Assembly: GCA_020746995.1 (NCBI GenBank)
Contig: JAGPXD010000007.1
Coordinates: 186,001 to 250,000, forward strand
Direction of reading: 5' to 3'
DNA length: 64,000 nt
Source of the DNA: Plectosphaerella cucumerina
Lineage: Eukaryota; Ascomycota; Sordariomycetes; Glomerellales; Plectosphaerellaceae
Under the pieces are notes generated by a model. That model was given only the letters and a program-made list of their open reading frames with translations, searched no databases and was not told where the DNA came from. Below, one piece after another: positions 42,818 through 53,187 of this stretch (positions are counted from its first letter, which is position 1; the number at the start of each line of letters is the position of its first letter). The translations under genes were made by a program, and so were the position numbers.

Positions 42818-44557
42818 ATGGCTTTCCTTCGCTCCGCTGCCGTTGCGCAGCTCCTGCTCGCCGCGGCGCAGCCCGTCCTCTCCCAAGGTTGTGCGGGCGA
42901 GCCTCGCAGGGGCGCCGTCGCCTCAGAGACCGACATCTGCAGCAGAATTGGAACCGACATCATCAAGACCGGCGGCAATGCGGTTGACGCTATTGTCGCA
43001 ACGACCTTCTGCATCGGCACCGTGGCCATGTACCACAGCGGTCTTGGCGGCGGTGGTTTCCTCGTCGTGAGGTCGCAGAACGGCACTTACGAGTTTGTCG
43101 ACTTCCGTGAGACCGCTCCGGCCGCGGCATACGAGGACATGTATGTCGATGACCCGGACCAGAGTCTCTACGGTGGTCTCGCAAGGTATGTCCCCCTTTC
43201 CATTCATCACACCCAGTGCCCTCCCGTCTCTGACACTTCCTCCAGCGGCGTGCCTGGAGAGGCCCGCGGTCTCGAGTATGTGCACAAGAAGTACGGCCAG
43301 CTGTCGTGGAAGGACGTCCTGGCCCCCTCGATCAAGCTCGCCCGCTTCGGCTGGGAGGTCAACGAGGATCTCGTGTCCTACATGGGCCGCTACCAATTCC
43401 TGACCGACGACCCAACCTGGGCCATCGACTTTGCGCCGCACGGCACGCGCGTCGGGCTCGGCGACACCATCACGCGGAAGCGTTACGCCAACACCCTCGA
43501 GACCATCGCCGAAGAGGGCGCCGACGCGTTCTACAATGGTGCCATCGCCAATGCCACCATTGCCGCCCTGCGGAACCGCAACGGCACAATGACGTTGGAG
43601 GACCTTCAGAACTACAAGATCGCCCACCGGCCCACGGCTCAGATCGACTACCGGGGCTACAAGCTCACGAGTGCCACGGCCCCCTCCGGCGGTATCGTCG
43701 TGCTCAGCGCCCTGAACGCCGTCGAGGGCTACGAGGGCTTCGACGACCCTGAAGAGCTCAACATCACAACGCACCGTCTCGACCAGGCCACGCGCTTCGC
43801 CTACGGCCAACGCTCCTCCCTCGGCGACCCCCTCTTCGTCGACAACGACCTCGTCACCTACCAGCAACGCATGATCTCTCCCGAGCTCGGCGCCGAGGTC
43901 CGCTCCAAGATCTCCGACACCCGCGTCTTCAACACATCCTACTACGACCCCTCGGGCCTCGAGTCCCTCGAGACCCCCGGCACCTCGCACATTGTGGCCG
44001 CCGACGGCTCCGGCCTGGCCGTTTCCCTGACCACCACCATCAACCTCCTCTTCGGCTCGCAGGTCATGGTCCCCGAGACAGGCGTCATCATGAACAATGA
44101 GATGAACGACTTCTCCATCCCCGGCGTGACAAACGCCTTTGGCTACGAGCCCTCTCCCGCCAACTTCATCCGTCCCGGCAAGAGGCCCCTGAGCTCCATG
44201 TCGCCCACCATCGTCGAGACCGCCGAGGGCGTGCCGTACTTCCTCATCGGTGCGGCAGGAGGCAGCCGCATCATCACGTCGACGATCCAGAACATCCACA
44301 ACGTCATCGACCGCGGCGACGGCGTCGCCGAGGCCCTCGCCCGCCCGAGGTGGCACGATCAGCTCACGCCGAACCAGATTACCTTTGAGTGGCCGTACGA
44401 CAACAGCACCGTCGCTTTCCTGAAGGGCCTGGGCCACAACACGGTGCATGTTCGCCCTGGCCAGAGCGCCGCGCAGGGTGTGCTGTGGCTGCGCAACGGC
44501 ACGTTCGAGGCATCCGGCGAGCCTCGCCAGCTCAACTCGGGCGGTTTCGCGGTGTAG
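42818..44557 (+). CDS. Gamma-glutamyltranspeptidase
   Basis: Exons 42818-43185 and 43246-44557 encode 559 residues. The 60-bp intron (GTATGT...TCCAG) has no stop in frame, so an unspliced reading is also open, but splicing restores GLASGVPGEARGLEYVH. A signal peptide (MAFLRSAAVAQLLLAAAQPV) precedes the large-subunit signature TGGNAVDAIVAT and GLGGGGFLVV. The autocatalytic cleavage site and nucleophile Thr lie in ETPGTSHIVAADGSG; IGAAGGSRIITST is the conserved small-subunit block. The enzyme cleaves glutathione and gamma-glutamyl compounds outside the cell or in the vacuole. Confidence 0.95.
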   Translation: MAFLRSAAVAQLLLAAAQPVLSQGCAGEPRRGAVASETDICSRIGTDIIKTGGNAVDAIVATTFCIGTVAMYHSGLGGGGFLVVRSQNGTYEFVDFRETAPAAAYEDMYVDDPDQSLYGGLARYVPLSIHHTQCPPVSDTSSSGVPGEARGLEYVHKKYGQLSWKDVLAPSIKLARFGWEVNEDLVSYMGRYQFLTDDPTWAIDFAPHGTRVGLGDTITRKRYANTLETIAEEGADAFYNGAIANATIAALRNRNGTMTLEDLQNYKIAHRPTAQIDYRGYKLTSATAPSGGIVVLSALNAVEGYEGFDDPEELNITTHRLDQATRFAYGQRSSLGDPLFVDNDLVTYQQRMISPELGAEVRSKISDTRVFNTSYYDPSGLESLETPGTSHIVAADGSGLAVSLTTTINLLFGSQVMVPETGVIMNNEMNDFSIPGVTNAFGYEPSPANFIRPGKRPLSSMSPTIVETAEGVPYFLIGAAGGSRIITSTIQNIHNVIDRGDGVAEALARPRWHDQLTPNQITFEWPYDNSTVAFLKGLGHNTVHVRPGQSAAQGVLWLRNGTFEASGEPRQLNSGGFAV

Positions 44558-44685
44558 ATGGATGGGTCCATATGTATATACTGATCAATTCTTTGGAATA
44601 TCATCATCATTGGCCGCTCTCTGCGAATGCCGAATCTCGTGTGCTATGCTCATGTGTGCCGTTTCTCTCACTCCTCGTCCGTTGT

Positions 44686-46424
44686 TTATGCTGCCTCCTT
44701 TTCCGACGAGACCACCCCTTCGTCTGGCTGTACCAAATCACGCAGCTTAAACGTTGTCCAAAAGTTGTTTTGCTTGACGAACCAGGCGTTGACAAGCTCC
44801 CACTCCCTCGCCGGATCTTGGAAATCGATCTGCATAATGTCAGTGCGGAGGTTCCAGCGTGGGGGGGGGGGGAACTGACTTCAAACCGCCGCAGCAGGCT
44901 CGGCACGAGCTTGTAAATCTCCAGCAGACTAATGTTCTTGCCAATGCAAGTCCTGCTACCCATGCCAAACTGGAACATGTGGCCGTTCATCTCCTTGACG
45001 CGACGCTCCTCAGCCTCGCCAGGACCGGCGATCCAGCGCTCCGGGCGATAGACGTCGACATCGTCGCCAAAGATCTCGCGGCGGCGGTGAATGACCCAGG
45101 CGCTGCAGCCGACGATGGTGCCACCCTTGACAAAGTGGCCTGCGATCTCGGCGCCCTGGGGAGGCACGATGCGCTCCAGGGGCAGGCCAGCGGCCGGGTG
45201 CATGCGGAAGGCCTCCTTGACGCAGGCATCTAGGTAAGGCAGGCCCTGGCTCTCATGCCAGGTGACGAGGCCGGTATCACGATCGGCGAAGTTACCGCGG
45301 CGGGCAGCGGTGTCGAGCTCGTCACGTAGCCTGGCGAGGGCGCTCGGGGTGCGCAGGAGGTAATAGAACACCGCGGAGAGTGAAATAGCGGTCGTCTCGC
45401 TGCCGGCAAAGGCCATGCTGACAGCCATGGTCTGGACGAGGGTGTCGGACATGAACTCGGGGCGGGCCTCACGGGCGGCGAGGAACTTGGAGAGCAGATC
45501 AGGCTGCTGCTTGATCTTCTGGGCAGCAGAGGTGGGCAGAACGGGGCCCGTGTTGGAGGACTTCAGCTTGGCATCGGCATCAGCGATGTCAGGCATGCGC
45601 TCGGCCATGCGGGCGCGGGCGAAGCGGGCGACGGGGAAGGTAGCATCAAAGAGACCCCACTGCGAGAGGCGCAGGTAGATGGGGTTCTTGAGGAAGAGGT
45701 AGTCGAGGAAGGGGATCTGGCCGACGGGAGCGACGTAGAGGAAGAGAGAGGTGAGGTAGTCGATGATGCCGTCAATGTCGCGGTTGTGCTCGATGAAGCC
45801 GTGGCGCTTGCTGTACGTGATCTCGCCGATGACGTCGAATGCGTAGAACTGCAGCCAGCGGGTAAAGTCGCAGCCCTCAGGGTGGCCGACAAACTCGGCG
45901 GCAGTGCGCTCGAGGAAGAGGCGGGTAGTGTTGTCGACAAAGGGCTCGTACTGGACGAGGGTGGACATGGAAAAGGCCGAGTTGACGCAGCGGCGGAACT
46001 GGGCATGGAAGTCATTGTCGGTGCTGCTGAAGAGCGAAGGCAGGCGCATGCCCTTCACGATGGACTGCTGGACGATGTAGAAGTCTGACTTTATGAAGCC
46101 CTTGTTGAGGCCGTAGATTGTCTTGAGGGCCTCGGGGTCGGCGAAGGAGAGGGTGTTTGGGCCGAGGCGGACGACGTCACCGTACTTGTCGTGCAGGGCG
46201 CGCTGGGTGATGTCCGGGCGGCGACGGTAGACGTCGAAGAAACGCCACCAGTCTGTGAAAGAGGCGGCGAGGGGGCCGGGGTACTTGTCGAGGCGGTTGT
46301 TGAAGCGGTTCTTGAGAAGCCAGGCGACGAGGGCGATGCCGCCTACCAGGGCCCAGTGGTCGACGACGAGGGCGACCAGGGACTCTGTCAGTCCACGGGC
46401 CTGGGAGTCTGGACTCGGAGGCAT
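44686..46424 (-). CDS. Cytochrome P450, pisatin-demethylase-like
   Basis: Exons 46424-44880 and 44829-44686 (a 50-bp intron with a 12-base G run on the plus strand) encode 562 residues. An N-terminal anchor helix (LVALVVDHWALVGGIALVAW) precedes KYPGPLAASFTDWW, the I-helix AGSETTA, the ExxR motif in VKEAFR, and the haem loop FQFGMGSRTCIGKNIS with Cys at about residue 493. The splice gives RRFEIDFQDPAREWELVNAW, which matches the family end. Sequence style fits the group annotated as pisatin demethylase or related CYPs, which hydroxylate or demethylate plant or fungal compounds at the ER. Substrate not known. Confidence 0.93.
44861..44872 (+). repeat. 12-base G homopolymer in a P450 intron
   Basis: A run of twelve G (twelve C on the coding strand) in the 50-bp last intron of the P450. 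Such runs often vary in length. Confidence 0.9.
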
Positions 46425-48265
46425 ATTTGCTGTGGGGTGTGACTGGGTGTATGGAGGGAGGGCAGAGTAAGTTGAGCCTTAAGTGAGAGATGTGTGAGGA
46501 GGGTCAGATCAGACTGAGGGTCGTGGCCATGAACATCAGTCGTGAACAAAGCTGTGATGTAAGAACAGGTGAACGAAGTCGAGTTGGGATGATGTGGGTG
46601 ACAGGCAGACAGGTCTCCTCATCATGGGTGCCAGTGAGGCGGCGGGCCGAGCGGTTAAGTAGCAGTGACGACGATGGGCGGTCGCTCCCCACAGGAGGAT
46701 ATCCTGTGATGCATCACTGGCGAGAGCGAGCCAACCGAGCGTGTGGATTCGAGTTGTGACGGAGGGGAGTCCAGGGGGGTCAGACCGTCAACGCCGAGGC
46801 TCCGGGGGTGGGGATGGGCGATATGGGGGAGCAGGGGTAGATGGACAGGGGCAGGATGCGCGTCTCCGGCAGGCTCGACTCGGAGTCAACGATACGAACA
46901 AGCGTCTTGTCGAGGGCGGTCCCGGCTCCCGAGACACGGCAGGTAACGAGAGCTTGATGGAGGTGATGGAGCTGTGGGCCAGGGGCCAGAGGCAGTGTTC
47001 GTGGTGGTATCGTCGGCAGAAGGGGTCTCTTCATCAGCCGAGCCTCAAGCAGGCTCGGGCTTCGGGGTTCAGGTTGATGCAGGCCTGATGCGTTTATGAT
47101 TTCGAGTTTATCGCGTCGCTTCCGAGTCGATTCGGGAGGTGGGCACGGGGAGAAAGGAGAGTACTCGTAGCTTGGTGGCCTCCGTAGGGCGGCGGTCCGG
47201 TGTGACCCTCTGCCCTGCTTGGCCGGCTTGGTTCTGGACTGGCGCCGTTAGGAGGGGTCCTTCGGCAAATCCTCAGTGAAGACTTGCATTCCGAGACGCC
47301 TGAGTGGTCGGAACGGCTGGCTGTTGTCCGTCGCTGACAGTGATCTGCCTCCCTCGAAGGGCTGGGCATCTCCCCAAGTCCATGCGCCGAACTCCATTGT
47401 TGCCGATTCGCCGCTTCTCCCATCAGCACGGGCAGAACAAAATGTACAGACGGTGCCACTGCCACGAGAGCAGAGCCCTCAGGCACGCAGGGAGAGGCGC
47501 CTCCTAAGCATCGGGAATAGGCCGCTCATGGAGTAGTGTAGTGTCGCGGCCGATCCCCCCTCGTAAGCTCGCCACTCCCCTGGATCGAACGTCGGTGCCG
47601 GTCAGTAGCATATGCCCGTGACTTTCCCGGCAGGCCGACCCGACGCCGCCGAAACGAGTCGATTCGCGTTGCATCGTGACATGGCTGGTGGATGATGGCG
47701 GATGTCGGCGGTGGATCAGTGGATCTGTGGGTGCATCTCTCGTCCCAGGCCAAGACTCGACCCTCCCCACGGGACGGCAATGGGCACGGCATCTGGCTGC
47801 TCACTGCTCGCCCACGAGTGCCCTTGGGGACCCCAAAAGACCCAGGCCCGCACGCGGAAATCTGCCGACTCGTGCGCCGCACACGTCTGGGCCCAGCCGC
47901 CCGCGGGCCAGTGACTCGACTCGACTTTCGGCAGATGCTCAGACTCGATTGCCGAAGTGCTGCGTCTGCTTCCTTCTTCCAGAAAGCTTCCATGGCGATG
48001 CAGAGGCATGCTGCATGTCGCTGTAAGACACGGTTAGATCAAATGTGAGACGAATCAGATGGAAGTGGACGGTGTGAGGAATTGACAGCTTGATCCGGCC
48101 GGTGGAAAGACACTGGACTGGATTTGGAGAGCTCGGCGGCAGGCAGTGACGGTGACTCGGTGATAAGGACGGACATGGCTAGATAAGCCGGTGAGCTTCG
48201 GTGTGAGAAGAAGACTTCAAACACCATCACCACCAAACAAACTCCTCCCACGACACCACACCTCA
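46425..48265. other. Gene-free stretch, 1.8 kb
   Basis: The largest gap in the window, between the P450 start and the 3' end of the subtilisin relic. It is GC-rich with many short overlapping ORFs on both strands, none with recognisable domains. It may include the P450 promoter and decayed sequence. Confidence 0.4.
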
Positions 48266-49702
48266 TCACACAGCAGCCCCCCTCTCGACGCTGAACCACG
48301 GCGACAGGTCCCAGTGCCACCCTTCGATACTGCCCGGATCCCCAAAAGTCTTGAGCCCCCGCCGCAGGATCCTGTACTCGCCGTCACCCAGCCTTCCTCC
48401 ATGCGCCAGAGTCCCCAACGGCCGCACCCACCACTGCGTGTTGGTCCGCGGAAAGTCTCTGATCGGAAAGTCGGCCACGACAAATTCAAAGCCGTCGCCC
48501 GCAGTGCGGAAGTGTCCCTGGAACTTGTTCTGCCCCGGCACCAGTGTACGTGACCTCGACATCACCCTCGATGGTGACCTCGACCCGGTGCGTTGCTTTG
48601 AAGTGCGCCGTATCGTTGATCTCGAGGTACGACTTCACGCCCTGCAAAGCTGTCGTGCTCAATGCTGCCGACGGCTAGGCCACCTATGTTGTTGGTGAGG
48701 CGTGAACTGAACCAGGGACCTAAACGACGTTGGCCATCATCCTGATGTGCTCCTCTCACTCAGCTTACCCAGCCGGCCCTCATTGCTCGCCGCGATCACT
48801 GCAAATGTTCCCTGCGCCTGGATCCTCGAGATGACGTTCCCGATCGCTGTGTTGGGAAAGCCCAGGTCCGATCCGATGGACGCGTTGATCACATCGGCGC
48901 CATCCTCAAGGAGGAGCCCCTGCATAACAACATCCTCGGCGCTCCCGCCAGTGCATCCGAACACCTTGTAGCCCCTGAGCCTCGCTTTGGGGGCCACGCC
49001 GGTGATGGACTCATCACCTGACGCAATGATACCAGTGACGTGGTGCCATGACCGTGGCAGTCTTTGAAGTCGGCGTTGTCTTCGATGATGTTCCATCCGC
49101 CCTCGACCTTGAACCCCGGGCCAACGCCACCGCCGAGCGCCGGGTGCGTGTAGTCGATGCCGCTATCAACGACAGCAACGATGACACCCTCGCCCAAGAT
49201 GCCCTGCTCATGGACCCGCGTGACGTTGGTCTGCCCATGGGATCCCACGCGCCTATGTCCGAGGCCCTCTCAAGGACGACAGTCGGCTTGACGTCCAGCT
49301 TCAGGTAAGTAGCAGGCCAGATGTTCTTGACCTCAGGGAGGTTTTGGATCTGCTCAATCTCCTCCTCGATAGCGTTTTCGAGATCAAAAGATGCACCATG
49401 AAAGATTTCAGACGTAAAGCTCTGTGCCAGCTCTACATTGGCACCAGCATCCAACAGAATAGCTCTGAACTCGCCCGTGTCCTATCCCTCGTCAGTCGCA
49501 AACCCATGTCGAGTCCTGCGTTCTTGAGACTTACTCGACTGCCGTCACGCTTGCGGAACTTCGCAGAACCAGCGTCCGAGAACTCGACAATGTATCGCTT
49601 GGGCCGGAAGAGTTCGAGGGCCTCTTCATCTGCCGAGGAGGCAGCCACCAAGGCGGCCCCAAGCAGGACAGAGGCTTGAGAGAGAGATTTCAAGAACAAC
49701 AT
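48266..49702 (-). pseudogene. Subtilisin-like (S8) protease relic
   Basis: It begins with a signal peptide (MLFLKSLSQASVLLGAALVA) and an inhibitor-like prodomain. An intron at 49534-49482 joins to a second exon. The catalytic Asp motif (AVVDSGIDYTHPALGGG), the His motif (DCHGHGT), the oxyanion Asn region (AASNEG) and, after a 49-bp intron (48768-48720), GPWFSSRL are readable, but only across three frames: one base is missing near 49236-49243 and one near 49041-49043. The text then jumps to the C-terminal sandwich domain (LGDGEYRILRRGLKTFGDPG, stop at 48266), with another frame break near 48540. The catalytic Ser segment (GTSMA-type) and probably several hundred residues are absent. The gene cannot make an active protease. 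Confidence 0.88.
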
Positions 49703-50639
49703 GGGCGTCGGCTTCAGAGTCTTAGGCAAAGGTGAAGAGTTTCAGAACACACTTGCCATACTATCGCGCCCATTTATACTTCATTCTCTCCCTTTCGCTG
49801 ACATTACCCCTCCTTATCTTTTCCTGATCTGCTCCAGTCCCAGCCTGCCCCCGATTTTCGCCATGCCTTGGCCAAGTGTGCAATGAATGCGTGCCATCCA
49901 TTGCTACCTTGAAGGTCAGTATCACTCGTGCAAAAGTTCAAATGTTGGCAACAAATGGAGTCGGGTCAGGGAGCCCGTTTGCTCGTCATTGGACTTGCAG
50001 CAGGCGTGTCAAGACTTCCACCATCTTGACTCAGACTGTGGTTCTGACCTGCCTGAACTGGCGCACATAGTAGAATGGATTCCTGTGATGCAACGTCTCT
50101 GAAAGTCGGATTGCCGTCTCTGGTCTGTCCTACGATCGCCAAGTGCGGCCGAGCATTTTGGCCGCAACCTGGTGCTTGCTTCTGTCGACGGAGTGCCTTA
50201 GTCCATGCTGCCAAGCAGCGAGTAGACGTGCTCGGTGATAGCTTCGATATGCTGCACCTCAATGTGGCATATGAGTGACTGATGGCAGCTCATCGCCGGG
50301 GACATCACGCTGCCGAGCTGTTGCACTCGGACGAACTTTACTTCCGAGTGCCGTCGATCGTGTTGCTTCACTGGCAGTCTATGTCAACTCGGTGCATAGA
50401 TAATAGTGGTATTAGTACAGACTTGATGCATCTGCACATCTGGTGTTGGCCATACGGCCTGGGGTATCATACAAAGCAGCAATCAGTTCGCTCAATTCCA
50501 TGGCATCCTTGACACCCCAAATCAAAGTCATCTCGTTCTGCATCTTGCTCGCATCTCGCACCCCCCAAGTTGTCGTAATCATACTCAATCAGTCATCGTA
50601 TCCGTCATGACACGGCCCGAGCTTGTGCTGTCGGCGCTC
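49703..50639. other. Intergenic, 0.9 kb
   Basis: Upstream of the protease relic and downstream of the next gene. Short ORFs only; nothing recognised. Confidence 0.4.
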
Positions 50640-52301
50640 TCAAGCAGTCCACCAGGATGCGGCGGATGGGCTCGTCGAAAGCAGCGAAACGGGCCTCGGG
50701 ATAGCAGATGCCGAGTCTGGGTTGTTCGCGCGGTCAAGGAATGTTCCGACGCTGGCAAAGAACTGGGCCTTTCGATGTTGAATAGCCGTCTCCCTGGTCG
50801 CAGCCTCTGCCCGAGCGGCCTCCTCTGCGGCAACGGCCTTCCTGTCATTGAGAACGGCAAGGCCAATGTTGTCCATAGTCCTAGTGATGTCCTCGGTGAG
50901 AGCTTCACACAGTTGCGCAAGCTCGTTTCCGTTCGAGCCGATGAGCATGGCGAGACTGGAAATGACGGCCACGAGTCGCCTGAGTACCTTGAGCGAAGCC
51001 ATCGAGTGATAGATACGGGGGCCCTCGAGATCTTCGCCAGAGAGGAAGATGGAAAACGCCGCGGCCACGGCCAGGGGAACGACGTGGTGGATCAGCTCAG
51101 CCTTCCTCTGCTTGCCAACCTTGTGTCCGAACGTGGGAAGAATCTGTGATTCGATCATGAAGACCTGACCGGCGATTGTGGACTCGTCGTCGGAGTCGAG
51201 CTCTCCTATGAACTCGGACTGCTCTGCGGCGTAGTCGGTGTGCTGGTATTTGCTGCATGTGTCCAGGATGTGGAGGAGGTGCAGGCCGAGTTGGCCGGTT
51301 GGGCCCTGCTGCTGGAACCTCTCATCGAGCTGGGTGACGTTTTCGTACTTGCGCAGCCACTTGCTGCCGCGGCCCGTCCATTGATCCTCGCCGATGAGCT
51401 TGAGCATGGTGTCCATGACATCGAAGGGAATCTCGGCGGTGAACAGAGCCTCATCCCGGTCGAGGACCAGTGTCTCGGTCTCTTCGCACCTTCTACGCGG
51501 ACCATCGATTGTCGATGTTTGTGACGGAAAGAGTGTAAAGGGCTCGGCGGGTTCAACGGGTTCGGCGGGTTCGGCGGCCTGAGTGACGGGCTGAGTGACG
51601 GGCTGAGTGACGGGCTGAGTGGCGGGCTGAGTGGCGGGCTTCGCCTGAACGGGTGCGGGTTTGGTGGTCCGAGGGGCCAACTTGGCCTGGACGGAGAGGA
51701 CGGAACGGACTTTGCCAGTGAAGACAGGCTTTGATCGTTGCTTCTCCTTTCCGCCCTTCTGACTTGTTGCAGGACGGACTGAGGCCAGGCCCACAGCCGC
51801 CTTGGGGGAGCCTACGTCCTCCTCGCCGAGGATAGAAGAACGCTCCTTGTCGACTGCTTCGCCGTCCTTCTCTGCGGCGTTGCCAGTGGCAATGTCCTCC
51901 GGGGCATTGCCGTCGGGGGCAGTGTGGTCGGAGGGATTGTTGTCTGGAGCATCGGGATCCGAGGCGTCATGCTCGCGAAGCTCAGCGTTCGGGGCAGGGC
52001 CAGGCACCGCCTTGTTAAGGCGGCCGAAGTCAAGATGGGTATCATTGTCGGACGGAGAAGAAGAGGCAACTGCGATTCGCTTCTGCTGGTTACCGGCAGT
52101 GTCATTGCGCTTGCGCTTGTGCGTTGAGAGGGGCTGTGTGCGAGAGAGAGAGGTCAGAGAGGTCGGTCATCCAGAGTACCTAAGGTTGGTTGGACGACGT
52201 ACAGTGATCGGCCCGTCTTCAACAGGCTGGTCGCCCTTCGTGTTCATGTTGGGCTCGAGGGAGTCTTTGACAGGAAGGGATGGATTGATCGTGCTGCTCA
52301 T
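50640..52301 (-). CDS. Unrecognised protein with TQPV repeats
   Basis: Exons 52301-52203 and 52133-50640 (one 69-bp intron) give 530 residues as read. The N-terminal half is low complexity: acidic, with KRKR basic residues just after the splice, then Lys/Arg-rich, then repeats of TQPV and (A/V)EP. Residues from about 230 on form a helical domain (EIPFDVMDTMLKLIGEDQW, LHLLHILDTCSKYQHTDYA, SMASLKVLRRLVAVISSLAM). I do not know its family. The last residues (RPVSLLSTSPSAASWWTA) look weaker than the alternative frame, which reads EARFAAFDEPIRRILVDCLR and has better codon bias; one base may be missing near 50700. Confidence 0.7.
51545..51577 (+). repeat. 9-bp repeats coding (A/V)EP
   Basis: Three or so copies of a 9-base unit like CGGGTTCGG in the unrecognised gene, read on the minus strand as alternating Ala/Val-Glu-Pro. 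Confidence 0.7.
51579..51638 (+). repeat. 12-bp minisatellite coding TQPV
   Basis: Five tandem 12-base units (CTGAGTGACGGG, the last two with GGCGGG). On the coding strand they encode TQPV or TQPA repeats. The unit length keeps the frame, so copy number could vary without breaking the protein. Confidence 0.85.
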
Positions 52302-53187
52302 CGGGGAAGGCAGGATGAGCTTCTGTGTTGAAGAAGATGGAGGTTGCTTGGGGAGGAAGGTTGATAGACGAGGTCTGGTGGAGGTGGTTGACGAGGGAGA
52401 CTTCAATTGAGCGAAGGAAACAATTGGAAGTCTTGGGGTGAATTGAACTCGGAGGCAAACTGCAGGTGGCGCCTGAGTTTGAAGGCCTGCGGCTGCCGAG
52501 GCAGCTGCCTCGCACAATGGCAGGTAGGGTGAGGTTGAAGCTAGGTGGGCAGGAGCGCCAAATGGAAGGAACCTGATGTGTTCGCAGCACAGTGGGACCA
52601 TGTGTATCGCTCACTTCCATCATGGGAAGCTGCCGGCCTAACGCGCAACAATGAGCCTTCGGAACGCAATTAACTCAGATTTCTTCAAGATGATACCATT
52701 CTGCTCCAATTTATGGTCTGCAGAATCATCGAGTGAGGCCATAAGGAGAGCATTAGCCTCTCTGCGCTGTGCGTGGAGGAGACGCTGTGTTTCCACGGCA
52801 ACGATGCAAACAGTCAACTACCTATCTGTGACGTTTTGGGCGGCCAAATCTAATTCCAGGCGCAAAAAAAAGGCATACAACGCTCCGGTAGGAAAGAGAT
52901 TGCTTGTAATGTTATCTGTTTCTGCTGCACGTGGGTACCTGCAGGTAGTTTTCAGAGCTCGTGGCGTTGCACTTCACCGGAGCTGCTTGACCCCGCGATG
53001 CGTTCATGCTTATGTAACGGCGACCCTGACGATCCAGCTCACGTTGCAACTGCCCCTCTGTCCATACAAGTTAGCATCGACCCTTTTCATTCAAAAGCAG
53101 GTAGCAGACGGATCATTTTCTGTCCATCATCCAAAATCACGCGACACCTCCCAAAAATCCTAGGAACTCAGTCCAAGGGCAGGCAGA
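52302..53187. promoter_or_regulatory. Divergent promoter, unrecognised gene/PTPA
   Basis: About 0.9 kb between divergent genes; the PTPA-proximal part is AT-richer. A short poly-A run lies at about 52864-52871. No gene recognised. Confidence 0.4.

Noticed and set aside
46425..48265. Short ORFs in the 1.8-kb gap
   Set aside because: All are brief, overlapping on both strands, and lack any recognised motif.
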